Positions 53,697 through 64,000 of a DNA stretch of 64,000 bases are shown here, piece by piece. The position numbers were made by a program, and so were the translations under genes. Each line of letters starts with the position of its first letter. Position 1 is the stretch's first letter. The stretch comes from Larimichthys crocea (Eukaryota; Chordata; Actinopteri; Sciaenidae). The notes under the pieces are model-generated. The model searched no databases, was not told the origin of the DNA, and was given only the letters and a program-made list of their open reading frames with translations. The stretch is taken from positions 21,772,742 through 21,836,741 of the forward strand of contig NC_040017.1 of assembly GCF_000972845.2 (NCBI RefSeq), in the 5' to 3' direction.

Positions 53697-56130
53697 GTAG
53701 ACCCATAGAGTGAGAGAGACGAGCTAAAACAGTACTTCAAATTGATCGAGTTTTCTTTAAGCATCTTTAAGACTCGACCTTCTTTATGAGATTTAGGATT
53801 GGAAACATGCGTGGGAAAATGAACGAGTGAACCACACTGAACAAAATCCACGCTTGCAGGAGGCTGAACAAAGATGAACATAGTGTGTGGGTACATTGAT
53901 GGAAAAGAAAGGTTTGTGTACTTGATCTCCTTCGGCTCTAGAGCGTCCAAACATCTGGCAGGTTTGGGTGGAGGGACGATGTCCGAACCTCGACTGCTCG
54001 GCGTTTTAGATCGTTCAATTCGAAGAGAGCCGTCTGCAGCGGAAAAAGGAGAGATGAGTTAACATGAGTTCATCAAAACACGCAGTTTTAAAATGCAGAT
54101 GAACCTCTGTGATTCAAATCTTAGAGGTGAGACTGAAACATTATATTTTCACCTGTCATCCAGTCACAAAGGATAAAAAGTTTGCCACAAATGTTTGTTG
54201 CAACATCTTTAGACTTTTTACTCTGATCTGTTTCTCCACTGTAACATAGTGGAAGATCCACTCTTAAGGCATCAGCAATGCAATCTGAGTGAAACTTTGG
54301 CTTCACCCTGTGCAAACAGTAGACATCTGAGGGAGCATTAAAATACTTCTGAAGATGTAACCTGCTGCTAAGAAAATACAGTTTCTGACAAACCCAAGCA
54401 TTAATGTATAGAGGTCATGACGGGCTTTAAAACAAGCCCTTAGTCAACAGTACAGAACAAACACACCTAAACCAGCTTTCTTCTGTTTCATGGAGGCCAG
54501 GATGATCTCCGAGCCGTGGATCTTGTCCATGTGCCTGCGAGACTTGGCCTCGTAAAACCACTCTCCACTCAGGTACTTGAGCTTTGCGTCCGGCTGTGAG
54601 TCACTGTTGAGTATTTTCTCCAGTTTGCTGGAGGGAAAAACACAACGCAGACATGAACAAACGTTTACGTGAAGAGGTTTTTCTCTGTTGACATTTATTG
54701 TCTTTTTATGCGCCGATGTTAATCTATGTTGAAGTTATTAAATACACACAGGATATTGTACTTTTCCAGCCCAGTGGCTACAGAGACACAAAAAGACTGA
54801 ACAAATACAAGGCGATGCTTTTCTTTAAGATGCACTGAATGGAGAATTTGACACCGTTTGAATTCAGTTTGAGCGGCGCTAATCTCTAAATATGAGGTGA
54901 AATATAAAGCCAAGGGCAAGGAGGAAACAAACCGAATGTCTGCTCGACTGGTTTTGTTGTAGATTTGGGTTTAAAAATACAAAAAAAACCCAGAAAGTTG
55001 CAATGTGCAAGACGCATTTCCCCGGGGATTTCAGAGCATAGAAACGTTGCTACAACATACATGAGAAGATTAGGTTTCCTGTCGGGACTCAAACCTTTGT
55101 ATAACTCTCTCCTGTTGTTTTTTTAATCTACTACAGTTGCACATGATCCATCTAAAGGAAGGAATTCGCAAAACATTTCCATCAAAATTGAATCAAAGGC
55201 AAAATACGGCTCCGACTCATCTTTCCTGTGGACAGAGAAGCGCGGCGATCATGTGAAATAAGGGTAGCACATTATTACAGGCTGTTGGCTTAATCCTTTT
55301 ACACTAGACTGGCCGAGACACAGCGAGCATTCAGCCTCCCGCTGATGAAAAACTCAGACGGCCAATTCCATTAAACTCACAGTGAAAAGCATTGTTTCAC
55401 GGCAGCATTCTTGAAAATGAGATGAAATGAAACACATCTCATCTCTTTTTTTTTGTTGGTTTTCATGCAGGGCTGCATTTCGATTGGGAGAGTCAGGCCT
55501 TTTGTTTGTCCTAACAAGCCTTTAATATACACAGTGAGGAATGTTTGACCCCTCCCAGAGTTTCAACACTAGAAACAGCTGATTTTAAGTCAAAGCTGTG
55601 ATATTCAACATTTTTTCTTTAACTCACACTATGTGGTCATCAAAGGTGAGATGTGTCTCATCACCGAGGCCTTTAAAGGTTTCTATTTCTGCCCGTCGCA
55701 GCAGCACGCTCTGCTCCCACGTGTGGACTTGTCTGTAATCTAATTGAACGTCTCACATTGAGGCGTCTCTGTAACGGAGGCAACGTCTGTATCCGGCCAA
55801 GCTGTTATCGTGTTATTCTATTATGGCCAGACAAGTATCATTCCAACCGACATGTTTATAGTCCCTCAAAGGCCTCTTCTCACAAAACAGGCGATGGAAG
55901 GACTTAATGACATTAGCTGAATAACATGAGATTAGCCCAAATGCCAAAACATTTCTGCTTATGTAAAACAACCCGAGTTGGATGATGTCCAGACATTTAC
56001 CAACTTCTAGAGGAGACGCATATTTCTACCTGATTCTCTCCTCCTCAGCCTTCTTCAGCTCGGCGTCCCTCCTCAGCACCGTCATTATCATCCCCTGCTC
56101 CTCCTCCGTCAGGTGGCTCAGGTCGATCAT
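41688..56130 (-). CDS. sytl2: Synaptotagmin-like protein 2 (Slp2)
   Basis: Rab27 effector that tethers secretory granules to the plasma membrane. Eighteen coding exons, minus strand: 56030-56130, 54473-54627, 53922-54033, 52314-52362, 52116-52218, 51260-52000, 48041-50485, 46147-46260, 46008-46058, 45820-45914, 45612-45728, 44882-45051, 43891-43993, 43591-43752, 43260-43344, 43054-43156, 42521-42726, 41688-41836; total 5061 nt, 1686 aa. The N-terminus [19 protein letters not shown] is the first Slp-homology helix. The second includes [19 protein letters not shown] (about residues 52-70), with no zinc finger between them, as in Slp1/Slp2. NPF occurs at about 143. The 2445-nt exon codes a low-complexity linker (residues 421-1235) with three LKSFWE-type motifs. 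C2A starts near residue 1378 ([45 protein letters not shown]). C2B has [22 protein letters not shown] and FNHTMVYDG. The end [16 protein letters not shown] matches SYTL2. Which fish paralogue (a or b) is not decided. Confidence 0.95.
42150..42510 (+). mobile_element. Tc1/mariner transposase relic
   Basis: The plus-strand frame from 42192 reads like the C-terminal half of a Tc1-like transposase: [16 protein letters not shown], then [13 protein letters not shown] (the second catalytic Asp region), then after a frame break [13 protein letters not shown]. Stops and frame shifts make it non-functional. It lies in the last sytl2 intron, on the opposite strand, and ends about ten bases from the adjacent sytl2 exon. 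Confidence 0.8.
42766..43022. repeat. Foldback pair of 'attttgggaaat' repeats, copy 4
   Basis: It opens with 'cattttgggaaatatgcata' and closes with 'gtatttcccaaaatgcatg', so the two ends are inverted. Halves meet near 42910 in 'gggaaacaccttgctgtttccc'. It lies in a sytl2 intron. Confidence 0.65.
44040..44570. other. Possible solo LTR or other repeat, unclassified
   Basis: A block of more complex sequence inside a sytl2 intron with an internal AATAAA (near 44527) and no coding potential. The composition and poly(A) motif suggest an LTR, but I could not identify TG...CA ends or a target-site duplication. Confidence 0.2.
45172..45300 (-). mobile_element. tRNA-derived SINE, copy 2
   Basis: Shares 'gagacagctgaagagtgaca' and 'gtggggagagagatgggg' with the element at 27060. 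It has the same orientation but a shortened head, and lies in a sytl2 intron. Confidence 0.65.
53624..53695. repeat. (CA)n microsatellite
   Basis: About 36 uninterrupted CA units in a sytl2 intron. They create false Val-Cys open frames. Confidence 0.98.
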
Positions 56131-56187
56131 GGTTCCTCCTCAGCAAGGGGCAAGTTGTTTCTTCCACTTCTTCCACGCGACAGACTT
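56131..56187 (-). other. sytl2: sytl2 5' UTR part of first coding exon
   Basis: GGAACCATGA gives a good Kozak context at 56130. A plausible acceptor (GTCATCAG) sits at 56188. A candidate upstream non-coding exon with a donor near 58270 lies in the GC-rich stretch at 58270-58350; this is inference. Confidence 0.35.
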
Positions 56188-57109
56188 CTGATGACAGACC
56201 AGTGAATGCAGCAGCGCCGATTAGATCCATTTAAATCAGAAACGTCTGCCACACTTGAAGCCTTTCCAACAATTCAACAAATGATTATGATTGTGAGGTG
56301 AATCACTGTGTCTGTTCTGCACAGTGGTGTAAAATTACATTACATTATTATCCATTTCATGATGTTTTATTCTTCAATACATTTCAGGGAAACTTTACAG
56401 ATTACATAAAATAATAATAGTCAATCGTTGTTTAAAAAGGTGGTTTCCAACTGTTTAGGTTCATGACCTCTTATATAAAACATAATAAAATCAGTGTTTA
56501 GCTGTGTCTCCTTGTCTGTTGTCCATCAGTTGTCCATATTAAGTAAATGAGTAAACTACAGGGTGCTGTACAGTGCAAGCAATATTAAAAAAAACTGGAA
56601 GTAACAATATAAAACAATAAAATGTGAAACCATTTACACAATATGTACACATACACAATATTGGCTTATCACAGATATATTGTTTTTGGCATATGTGTTG
56701 TTTGATATGCATAAAAAAATGCTTTTGGTGATATATTTGCATAGGAACATCAGTGCACACACCACAAAGTCTATTCTCTGTTCCAGTTCATAAATTCACT
56801 CTACTGTCCGCAGTATATAATATCTAAACTCAGTACTGGTGTCAAAGATCTGATGTTTGTAAGGCTGTAGTGAGCGGTTCCCCCTCTAAACGACAGAGAT
56901 GTTTTCATTTAAGTAACTGTTTGAACTGAAAATCCTTTAAGCATATCACGTGACCCTTTAGAGGAGCTCCACCCTCAGATTGGAAAGCAGAGGACAAAAT
57001 GACCAAGCTGTAAATCAAGTGGTTCAAACTAGCTCCACCTCTAACAGCTGCAACAGGATGCATGAATTACAAAATCAGATGAAAACAACTGGAAAACAAG
57101 TTTTTTAGA

Positions 57110-57200
57110 TGATTTAAGTATATTTTTTTAGGAACTTTAATTTGTAACTGAGTACTCTTACTTAAATAAAGTATCTGAGTACTTCTTCCATCACTGGTTC
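57110..57200. repeat. End of teleost 'aagtacttgagta' MITE
   Basis: Contains 'gtaactgagtactcttactt' and 'gagtacttcttccatcactg', the terminal part of an abundant fish MITE family also present at 57546. Confidence 0.5.
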
Positions 57201-57545
57201 TCCATGATAAATGATTAAAATTTATTTTTTGTGGGTTTGCATGTTTATTTAGGTAAATGTTTTCTGACACAACAGACATGAGTGTGTGAGCACACTTTGA
57301 ATTAGTCACACAGTACTTCACAGTAACGTGATACAACGTCGATACCAGTCATACGTGTCTTTGCGCAGCTGCAGACTGTGACATACAGGCTGTGTACGGT
57401 ACAACGTGTTTTTGTGTGCTCAGCAAAAGACATGTAATGCAATTTACCAGATGATCAGATGGTATGTTATCTCTACCTTTAATTAAAAGGAGAAGAAGTC
57501 AGACTTGTCCTGCAGCTCGGGGGGATTTCTGTCTGAAAGTGTTTC

Positions 57546-57730
57546 ACAGTGGTGGACATAAAGTATATTTACTCAAGTACTAAACTCATTTTGAAGTACT
57601 TGTACTTCATTTGATCATTTCCATTCATTCTTATTCATATTTTGATTCCACTACAATTCCCCAGGTAAATGTTTTAGTTTTTACTCCATTACATTTATTT
57701 AAACTTAAGTTACTTTACAGATTCAGATTA
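57546..57730 (+). repeat. Teleost 'cagtggtgga' MITE, left part
   Basis: Begins 'cacagtggtggacataaag', then 'tatttactcaagtactaaac', 'gaagtacttgtacttcattt', 'ttttactccattacatttat'. A familiar hAT-type MITE family. The right end is missing or diverged. Confidence 0.65.
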
Positions 57731-58323
57731 ATAATACAAAATATGTTAACACATTTTAAGATAAAACTTCACTGATCCCAAATTCACAAGCTACCCAGCA
57801 CTGCATAAAGCAATCATAGCTCCATCTTTACAGCTACAACATTAAAGTGATGCTCACACATGAAAACCTCAGTAATTATTAATATACAGTATGTTCTTCT
57901 GAAAAGGATGCTCCATTCTTTCTATTGGTACTTTTAAGTTTATTTAAATACTTTTATGTATTTCTACACTGTGGTATTACTTTCTTTACCTAAGCTGCAG
58001 ATCTGAGTATTTTTTCCACAGCATGTTTTTGACCTTTTATGATCTGCTCACATTACAATGAGAGCATGCGTTAATAAAAGCTTTCCTTCATATCATTCTG
58101 TGCAGCTGAGACAACTTGTCTCTCATCATTAAACTCTCTGACAACATGTTTGACATGTCGCTTACCTTACAGGACACCCGCAGTCTCGTCACAAACCGCT
58201 CCTGTAACTCCCATCCTCAAAAAAACAAAAGAAAACAAAGCAAAACGAGGTTTGAAAAGTTTTCACCTCCTCCTCAGGTCTGCTGCTGCTGCTGCTGGAT
58301 GCGCTGGACTCCTCGGACAGGAG

Positions 58324-58353
58324 CTGAGGAGGAGGAGGAGGAGGAGGAGGAGG
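58324..58353. repeat. (GGA)n trinucleotide repeat
   Basis: Runs of GGA/GAG next to a GCT run (58274-58295). Confidence 0.9.
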
Positions 58354-59879
58354 GCGGACTCAGTGTGTGTGTGTGTGGATGGGGAGGAGGCATGACAGTA
58401 AACAGCAGCCAGATGAGCTGCTTCTTCAACTTTATCTTTTTATTTTAAGGCTGCTGTGGATGTTTATGATGCAAAATTCAAAGTGTGCGTTTATTTATTA
58501 TTTTATTTTATTTATGACACCACGTCCTCTGGGCTGCAGTGGCATGTATCGACCAGCAGGTGTCCTCAGTTTCTATCAGTGTGTTTGACAAAAGGGTGTG
58601 AACATCCCCACAGGCCACAGGAGCAACATGAGCCATTTCAAACAGCAGCTACATGTTTACAGTACAAATAACACGGTTAAAGGTAGACAAAGGGTGTTTG
58701 GAGCAGACAGGTGACCCTGATGTGACCCTGATGTTATCCCAGGACTGTGGAGGTGCCTCCATGGTGCTCATGGTCTGTTGTTGATCAGCTGCAGAGAGGA
58801 TGAATGAAAACAGCTGGAAAATCATTGCTAAGTTATAAAAAGTCATTATATTAAAGGTCCCATAGTTGTGATAGTCATGACAAAATATATTTGTGGGTTT
58901 AAAGTGCCAGAAAACATCTCAGTGTAGTTTTACAGCTCTGACACAAACTGTTGTTGCTTTTGTCTCTTAATATTCCTGAACCTCCCCTCTGATTGGCTGA
59001 CTTTTACAGGCCAATCACAGGTAACTGACTGATTGTAGTCTTTATTTACAGTGGGTGTCTCGTCATAGTTTGGAGTATAGTATGGAGTCATGGGGGGGAA
59101 AACCGCTTTGCCTCGGAGTTGGAAATTCTGGAAATGCACTTTTTTTAAAACGTCAACGAAAGTTCTTTGTGTCACTTGACAAACGAAGCATCATGCAAAG
59201 ATTAAACAGGACTGGATCAGTATTATCTCATAAAAAAAGACTGGATCCAAAAAAAAAAAAAAAAAAAGGTCCAAAGTGTCATTCCCAGATATCTTCAGAT
59301 GGAGAGTTCAAGTCAGCTGAGACGTCACAACCGTACATAAATCCTGACTGCTCATTTAAAGGCTCAGTTTTCTGAACATAAGATGTATGTATTTATGCTG
59401 TCTGATCATTTTAAGTGTTGCATACGTCTGAGTTATACAAAACCAGTGCTTACCAATTTTTCAGCTTGTGATCACGTAAAATAATCAGAAAAACTTCACA
59501 TAATTATGTGCAATGGATTAATATATATTTATATATGTATTTGTGGCTCCTTCAGCAAAGAAGGATTATCAAGCCAAACAAAGCAAGCAAGGGCCTTGCC
59601 CCAAAAAATTTCAGTTTGGTTTGTGGTAACTCAATTTGTCATGAATAACCACACAGATAAATATAGCAATGAGGGGCCCATGCAAATCAGGCAATCATGT
59701 AACTTACGATAGTTCGTTGAAATCCAATATGCCGCTGCATTGTTATGATGACATGAAAAGTTTTGTAATGTCCATAAATGGGACATTCCACATTATTAGC
59801 AGACATGAAATTTTAGTTTCACATCCAAACACGTCAAGAGAAAAAAGCAAAGCATCTGAGATATGAGCTCACAAAGAAA

Positions 59880-60420
59880 TCGGCGCTTTCGCCACCGATT
59901 GGCTGTAGTGGGCAAACGAAGGCAAAATTGAAAAATCTGTCCCACATTTTGTGCGGATTGGTCTGAAGATGGTCTGTGCCAATTTTCATGAGAATCAATC
60001 TAAATTTGCAACCGCTGAAACTTTTTTTCCACTTTCAACAAAATCCAAGATGGCGGAAAATCTATCATGGCATTATGACGTCATAGGGTGCATTGAACTC
60101 GGTATGATCCAAGGAATCCAACGATACCTTGTTTTTGAAAATTGGGCTAACGATTCAAAACTTACATACACAAAGGAACCTTAAACTTTGACCCGTTGGT
60201 GGCGTTATACTGTGTTTACTGACAACATGTAACTTGATGACATTAAAGATATAGCTGTCCTTAATCAATGTGCCAAATTTCACAACTTTTTACAATATGG
60301 TTCTATGGGCTACCATAGACTCCCATGGGGGAAGAAAGAATATTAAGAAGAAAACGTAGAAAAACGTAGAATAATAATAACAATGGGTTCCCGCAGCTTC
60401 GCTGCATGGACCCCAAAAAA
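59880..60420 (+). repeat. Teleost dispersed repeat ending 'gcagcttcgctgca'
   Basis: Contains 'gcggattggtctgaagatgg', 'tgccaattttcatgagaatc', 'ctaccatagactcccatggg' and ends 'cccgcagcttcgctgcatgg' after an AATAATAATA stretch. I recognise it as a widespread teleost element. Its class is uncertain. Confidence 0.6.
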
Positions 60421-60563
60421 CAGAGTTAAATGAATTTATGTAAGCTCCGATAATTTGTTCAATTAAAATTACTTTGAAATTGGATAGTAAGAATAAAAAA
60501 AAGTAATCTTATTGGAACTAATTAACTATTAGTATGGTATTAAGTTATTATAGTAATTAGTAA

Positions 60564-60752
60564 TTAAAGGTCCAGTGTGTAAAATTCTGTGGCTTCCAGT
60601 GGTGAGATTGCAGATTACAATCCAAGTGCACAGGAGAAGCTATGGTGGCCTTCATCATATGAAGATGAGGCTACTGAGGTTTCGTCTAATCGATATCTAT
60701 ATCTAGATCTATATCCTATATATATATTAAAAGTTACACACTGAACTTTTAA
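60564..60752. mobile_element. TTAA-flanked MITE (piggyBac-like)
   Basis: Ends are inverted: left 'aaaggtccagtgtgtaaaa', right 'agttacacactgaactttt'. TTAA lies at both ends (60564-60567 and 60749-60752), as expected of a piggyBac target duplication. At 189 bp it has no coding capacity. Confidence 0.7.
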
Positions 60753-61276
60753 GTAAAAAATAGCAACTGACAGGATAAGATATGAGGTGGGTTCTGTTTG
60801 TTTTATAATTTATGTAGTGTTTTGTGTGTGAAGTTTATATATTTTTGTGCATATTCCATAATCAATTGCTACACCAATCCAGGCACCATGTATATTTTTC
60901 ATTTACAGAACGAACAAAGCGGGAGGAATCTGTGGGGAAAGCAGGTTTAATCCAGCCACAACCCTTTAAGTTTGTAAACCACTGCACTGGATACATACGA
61001 TGACAAAAAGTGTCTTATGCAAGGCAGCATTTATTTTAATTTTGTAGTTGTTTATTACAGTATCTCAAGAGTTGATTGGGTGAAAGTACTAAATGTTTTA
61101 TAAGTTTACACAAATCTTAACATCTGCCTTATGTGAGCAGGCAGGCAACACACGTCTAAACCTTTACTAGTTAAAAGATCGTCCATGAGCCACACCGTTA
61201 TGACAGTTAATAGATTTGACATTCACCTTGATTAAAAAGAATAAATATGCTGTACAATAGTTTGTGGAAGCTGCTC

Positions 61277-61282
61277 TTTATT
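61277..61282 (-). terminator. picalm: Poly(A) signal of the gene at 62843 (putative picalm)
   Basis: TTTATT on the plus strand reads AATAAA on the minus strand. It would close a 3' UTR of about 1.6 kb. Confidence 0.4.
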
Positions 61283-62842
61283 TGTAAAAGAAAGAAAAGA
61301 CTTCAGTCATTGTCTGCTACACGTTCTAATTACATAAAGAAAATATCTGCGGAGACAAACGCAGAGTGTATCCTGAATCAAACTTAGGTAGAGTCAAATT
61401 TGATTGAATTGCTTTCATATTTCATACATCTTTCACTTTTGAACTCAAAGAACAGTCAGTTTTTTATATACACAGAGCGCCGATCAACAGCGCTCCTCCC
61501 GCTCCACCCTGGTCCTTTTTGATTTTTTTTTTTTCCTTTTTATACAATTAATTTACATCAAATCTGTGACACCCCCCCTTTTCTCCCCAACCCAACGTTA
61601 ACGTAGCGACGGCTAACCAGCAAGCAGACACACTTCCCGTCCTCCCAACCCCCTCAAAGAACAAGCCCCCACCCGACTCCCGCTGAGGAACTGTAGTGTG
61701 GAAAGATGTGTGCAACATGAAGACAACTCTTTCACATTCAGAGTAAAGGCAGCCTTGAATACGGTCAGTGAGTCAATGGCATGCCAAGCTTAAAGCAAAT
61801 GGAGCCCACCACCCAGTGCGACGCTTCAGATTCGTGGATGAAGTGTTTTTTTTTTCTTCTTCTTCTTCTTCTTCGTCTTCTTTTTCTTCAACTAGACAGG
61901 AAACTGATCCATTGCAAAAAACCCTAGGCACAGAATCGACTATATACTGTTAACTGACTCGTACTCTAACCCCTGCACTTAAGTACAACAGAGATTGTGA
62001 AATCTTTCATCTAGTAGAAAAGTTTTCTTAACACAAAACTCGTAGAATATTTAGTGCTCTATCATTCCGCTTAATAGGTGTAATTTTTTTTTTTATATAA
62101 TAGCTATTTTTAACTCTACCTCTCAATGATAGTCTGAGATCCTTGTTTAATGCTGAAGCACTCCCACAGGTGTTCAAAGTACTTGTAGATTTTACATTAT
62201 TATTTTATTTTTTTAAATTCTGCCCCGATCTTAAACCAATAATCATAAATAAATACAAACAACACACAAGGAATGTCTACTGTAAACACGGTAAAAAAGA
62301 CAAAAACTAAACAGGTGTAAACGCCATTAGCATCACTACTTAGTGACAGTTAAATAACTGTAGGGTATGGATGACTGATGGTCGGATCAAGAAAGGGAAG
62401 GACTGCTCTCCTTGTTTATTTTTTTGTTGTTGTTGTTGTTGTTGTTCTTCCGCCCCCTCCCTGCTGAACATCAAGCCTTTAACATCCAAACCACAGTATA
62501 TCCAAATACATAACATCAAAATTTCTCAGCACCCATAAACTATCTTTACAGATTACGCTGTAAAACGGATAAGGAATCCTCTTTAAGGGGGTTTTAGACA
62601 GCAGCATCACTCGACGTCTCGGACAAGTTACAGAATAATGGGTGTGAGCTATCGCCAAACGTCATTTTGGACACGGTTACCATGGTTTCTGACTGTCGCT
62701 GCACCATTGTGTTCTTGACATGTCTGTATTTGGGTGTGTGTGTGTGTGTGTGAGAATGTTTCTCTGAAGAGTTAGACTGCAACGAGGACAAAGCTTTGCT
62801 GCTAAGTGCTTCATCTTCCGAGAGACACTTTTTTTCTCCAAA
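61283..62842 (-). other. picalm: Putative picalm 3' UTR
   Basis: Sequence between the stop at 62843 and the poly(A) signal, with TTC (61851-61874), GTT (62424-62446) and GT (62733-62751) simple repeats. No other coding feature is seen. Assignment depends on the terminal exon call. Confidence 0.4.
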
Positions 62843-62857
62843 TTACATGAACTGCAT
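62843..62857 (-). CDS. picalm: Terminal coding exon, probably picalm (partial)
   Basis: On the minus strand a strong acceptor (pyrimidine-rich, TCTCTTGCAG) is followed directly by ATG CAG TTC ATG TAA, coding MQFM-stop. From memory, PICALM, the clathrin assembly adaptor, ends in a near-identical QFM tail, and PICALM lies close to SYTL2 in mammals. Only five codons are visible; the upstream exons would lie beyond the window. The call rests on this short match and synteny. Confidence 0.5.
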   Translation of the reverse strand: MQFM

Positions 62858-64000
62858 CTGCAAGAGAGGCAACAGATTATATGAGCGAAAAGTTAAAATG
62901 TGAATATGAATAAATAATAAGTCAAGTGACTGTTTGCTAAACCCTTCCCCCAGAACAGCATTGTCCAATTATAGCAACCAAAACGAGCCAGCACGGGTCA
63001 GTCAAGCTTTGAATTTAAGTGGTGTTCGAACGATGCTCGACAGGCCGGGTTATTCTTAGTCTTTCAAAACCTAAAACACAAGAGGATGTCGCAAGGCCAA
63101 GAAGCACGTCATTAACTGACTACATTACATTATATAGCGGGATACAGGAGGAAAACAGTAATATTTTATTCCATCAACTGTATGTAAGCTGCTCCTGGAT
63201 GCTAGATTGGATTTAAAGGATGTTTAACAGTCCAGGAACTTGAGCCATCCTTCCCTAAGATAAAAGTCTTTTCTCTTGTAACTGTTTTAAAATATTAACG
63301 AGCAAGTCAAGCAGCAAAACAGGGTCAGAACAGTCTGAGCAGATTAGCTCAACACTCAACAACAAAGCCGAAGAAAGCTGTTCGCTTTAGCCTGATATCA
63401 TAGTTGGGGCGCAACTAACAATTATTTCCATTCATCATTTTCATCAATTAATCTGTATATCCTTTTCTTGATTCATCAATTTGCTTAAAAGTAATAAAGT
63501 ATATTTATTATAAAGTTTTTTTTTTGTCCACAACCCAAAAGATATTTTGTTTACTGTCACAGGGGATACAAGAAAAAAGGAAATATTCACATTTGAGAAG
63601 CTGAAATCAAAGAAATTTGACATTTTTTCTGAAAAAATGACTCCAAACCATTAATTAACTATGAAAATAGTTGCCAATTAATTTATTAGTTGTGACCTAG
63701 CCTAGATGATTAACAAACTAATCACTGCAGCTCTATCATACAGCCAAATGCATATTCAAGACTCTTTTTGTCTCGTCTAAGTCAGTTGGAAACATTAAAT
63801 ATTCAGCTACTACTGTGAAAATCTGCCTTCTGTCTAGATCTGAGTCCTATTGTTGTAAAAGTTACTATGAATTTCAAACGTAAAACCTCGTTCTTTATCT
63901 TTGTAATGTGCCACGTGAGTATGGAAAGCTTGACAGGAGTAGCAACAGTAACTTAGGGGGGGACAGAGCTTGGCAAAGAGTCAGTCAAATCCAACAATGG
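62858..64000 (-). other. Presumed last intron of picalm
   Basis: AT-rich non-coding sequence with no recognisable exon on either strand up to the window end. It is interpreted as intron only because of the terminal exon at 62843. Confidence 0.35.

Larger units (their letters stand above)
56188..61259. other. Intergenic region sytl2-picalm, no coding gene seen
   Basis: About 5 kb with several dispersed elements (listed), GGA and GCT trinucleotide runs at 58274-58353 that may mark the sytl2 promoter area, and AT-rich remainder. Open frames up to 110 codons are interrupted by simple repeats and have no domain. Confidence 0.5.

Noticed and set aside
53440..53950. Open frames of Val-Cys repeats on the minus strand
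   Set aside because: They are translations of the (CA)n microsatellite at 53624-53695 and have no conserved domain.
58850..59010. Possible second TTAA MITE starting 'ttaaaggtcccatagttgtg'
   Set aside because: The left end resembles a known fish family, but I could not find the matching inverted right end.

Overview
The window is vertebrate nuclear DNA, almost certainly from a spiny-rayed (percomorph) teleost. Genes are split into many exons with GT-AG introns. Microsatellites are abundant, and dispersed repeats typical of teleost genomes occur throughout (a tRNA-type SINE, 'attttgggaaat' elements, a TTAA-flanked MITE, a Tc1 relic). All gene models were built by hand from splice signals and reading-frame continuity. 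The complete models close in frame and give protein lengths at or near the family norm.

Layout: (1) 1-9480, + strand: the 3' part of robo3 (axon-guidance receptor), from the last fibronectin-III exon through the transmembrane and cytoplasmic CC-motif exons to the stop and poly(A) signal. (2) 9480-15290: intergenic, mostly degraded repeats. (3) 15296-16613, + strand: lim2, lens fibre membrane protein, 173 aa. (4) 16917-22067, - strand: hspa8, constitutive Hsc70, 646 aa, tail-to-tail with lim2, with a non-coding first exon and a promoter carrying a heat-shock-element-like site and a CCAAT box. (5) 22.1-28.7 kb: repeat-rich intergenic DNA. (6) 28.7-40.4 kb: a small cluster of genes related to zona pellucida-like domain-containing protein 1 (ZPLD1): intact copy A (+, 413 aa), a truncated inverted copy B (-, exons 2-5 only), and intact copy C (+, 421 aa). 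B and C form a roughly 960-bp inverted repeat about 1 kb apart. (7) 41.7-56.1 kb, - strand: sytl2 (synaptotagmin-like 2 / Slp2), 18 coding exons, 1686 aa, with one 2.4-kb exon. (8) 56.2-61.2 kb: intergenic, repeats. (9) 61.3-64.0 kb, - strand: a 3' UTR and terminal coding exon that look like the end of picalm.

The genes are not a functional pathway: robo3 guides commissural axons, lim2 is a lens junction protein, hspa8 a cytosolic chaperone, sytl2 a Rab27 effector in exocytosis, and picalm a clathrin adaptor. The most unusual part is the ZPLD1-like cluster. It combines an inverted partial duplication, near-identical copies from late exon 2 into exon 4, strongly different signal-peptide coding sequences, identical TATA-to-ATG spacing that predicts a leader of only about ten bases, and different membrane-anchor ends. 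I saw no CRISPR array, tRNA or rRNA gene, or prokaryote-type system.
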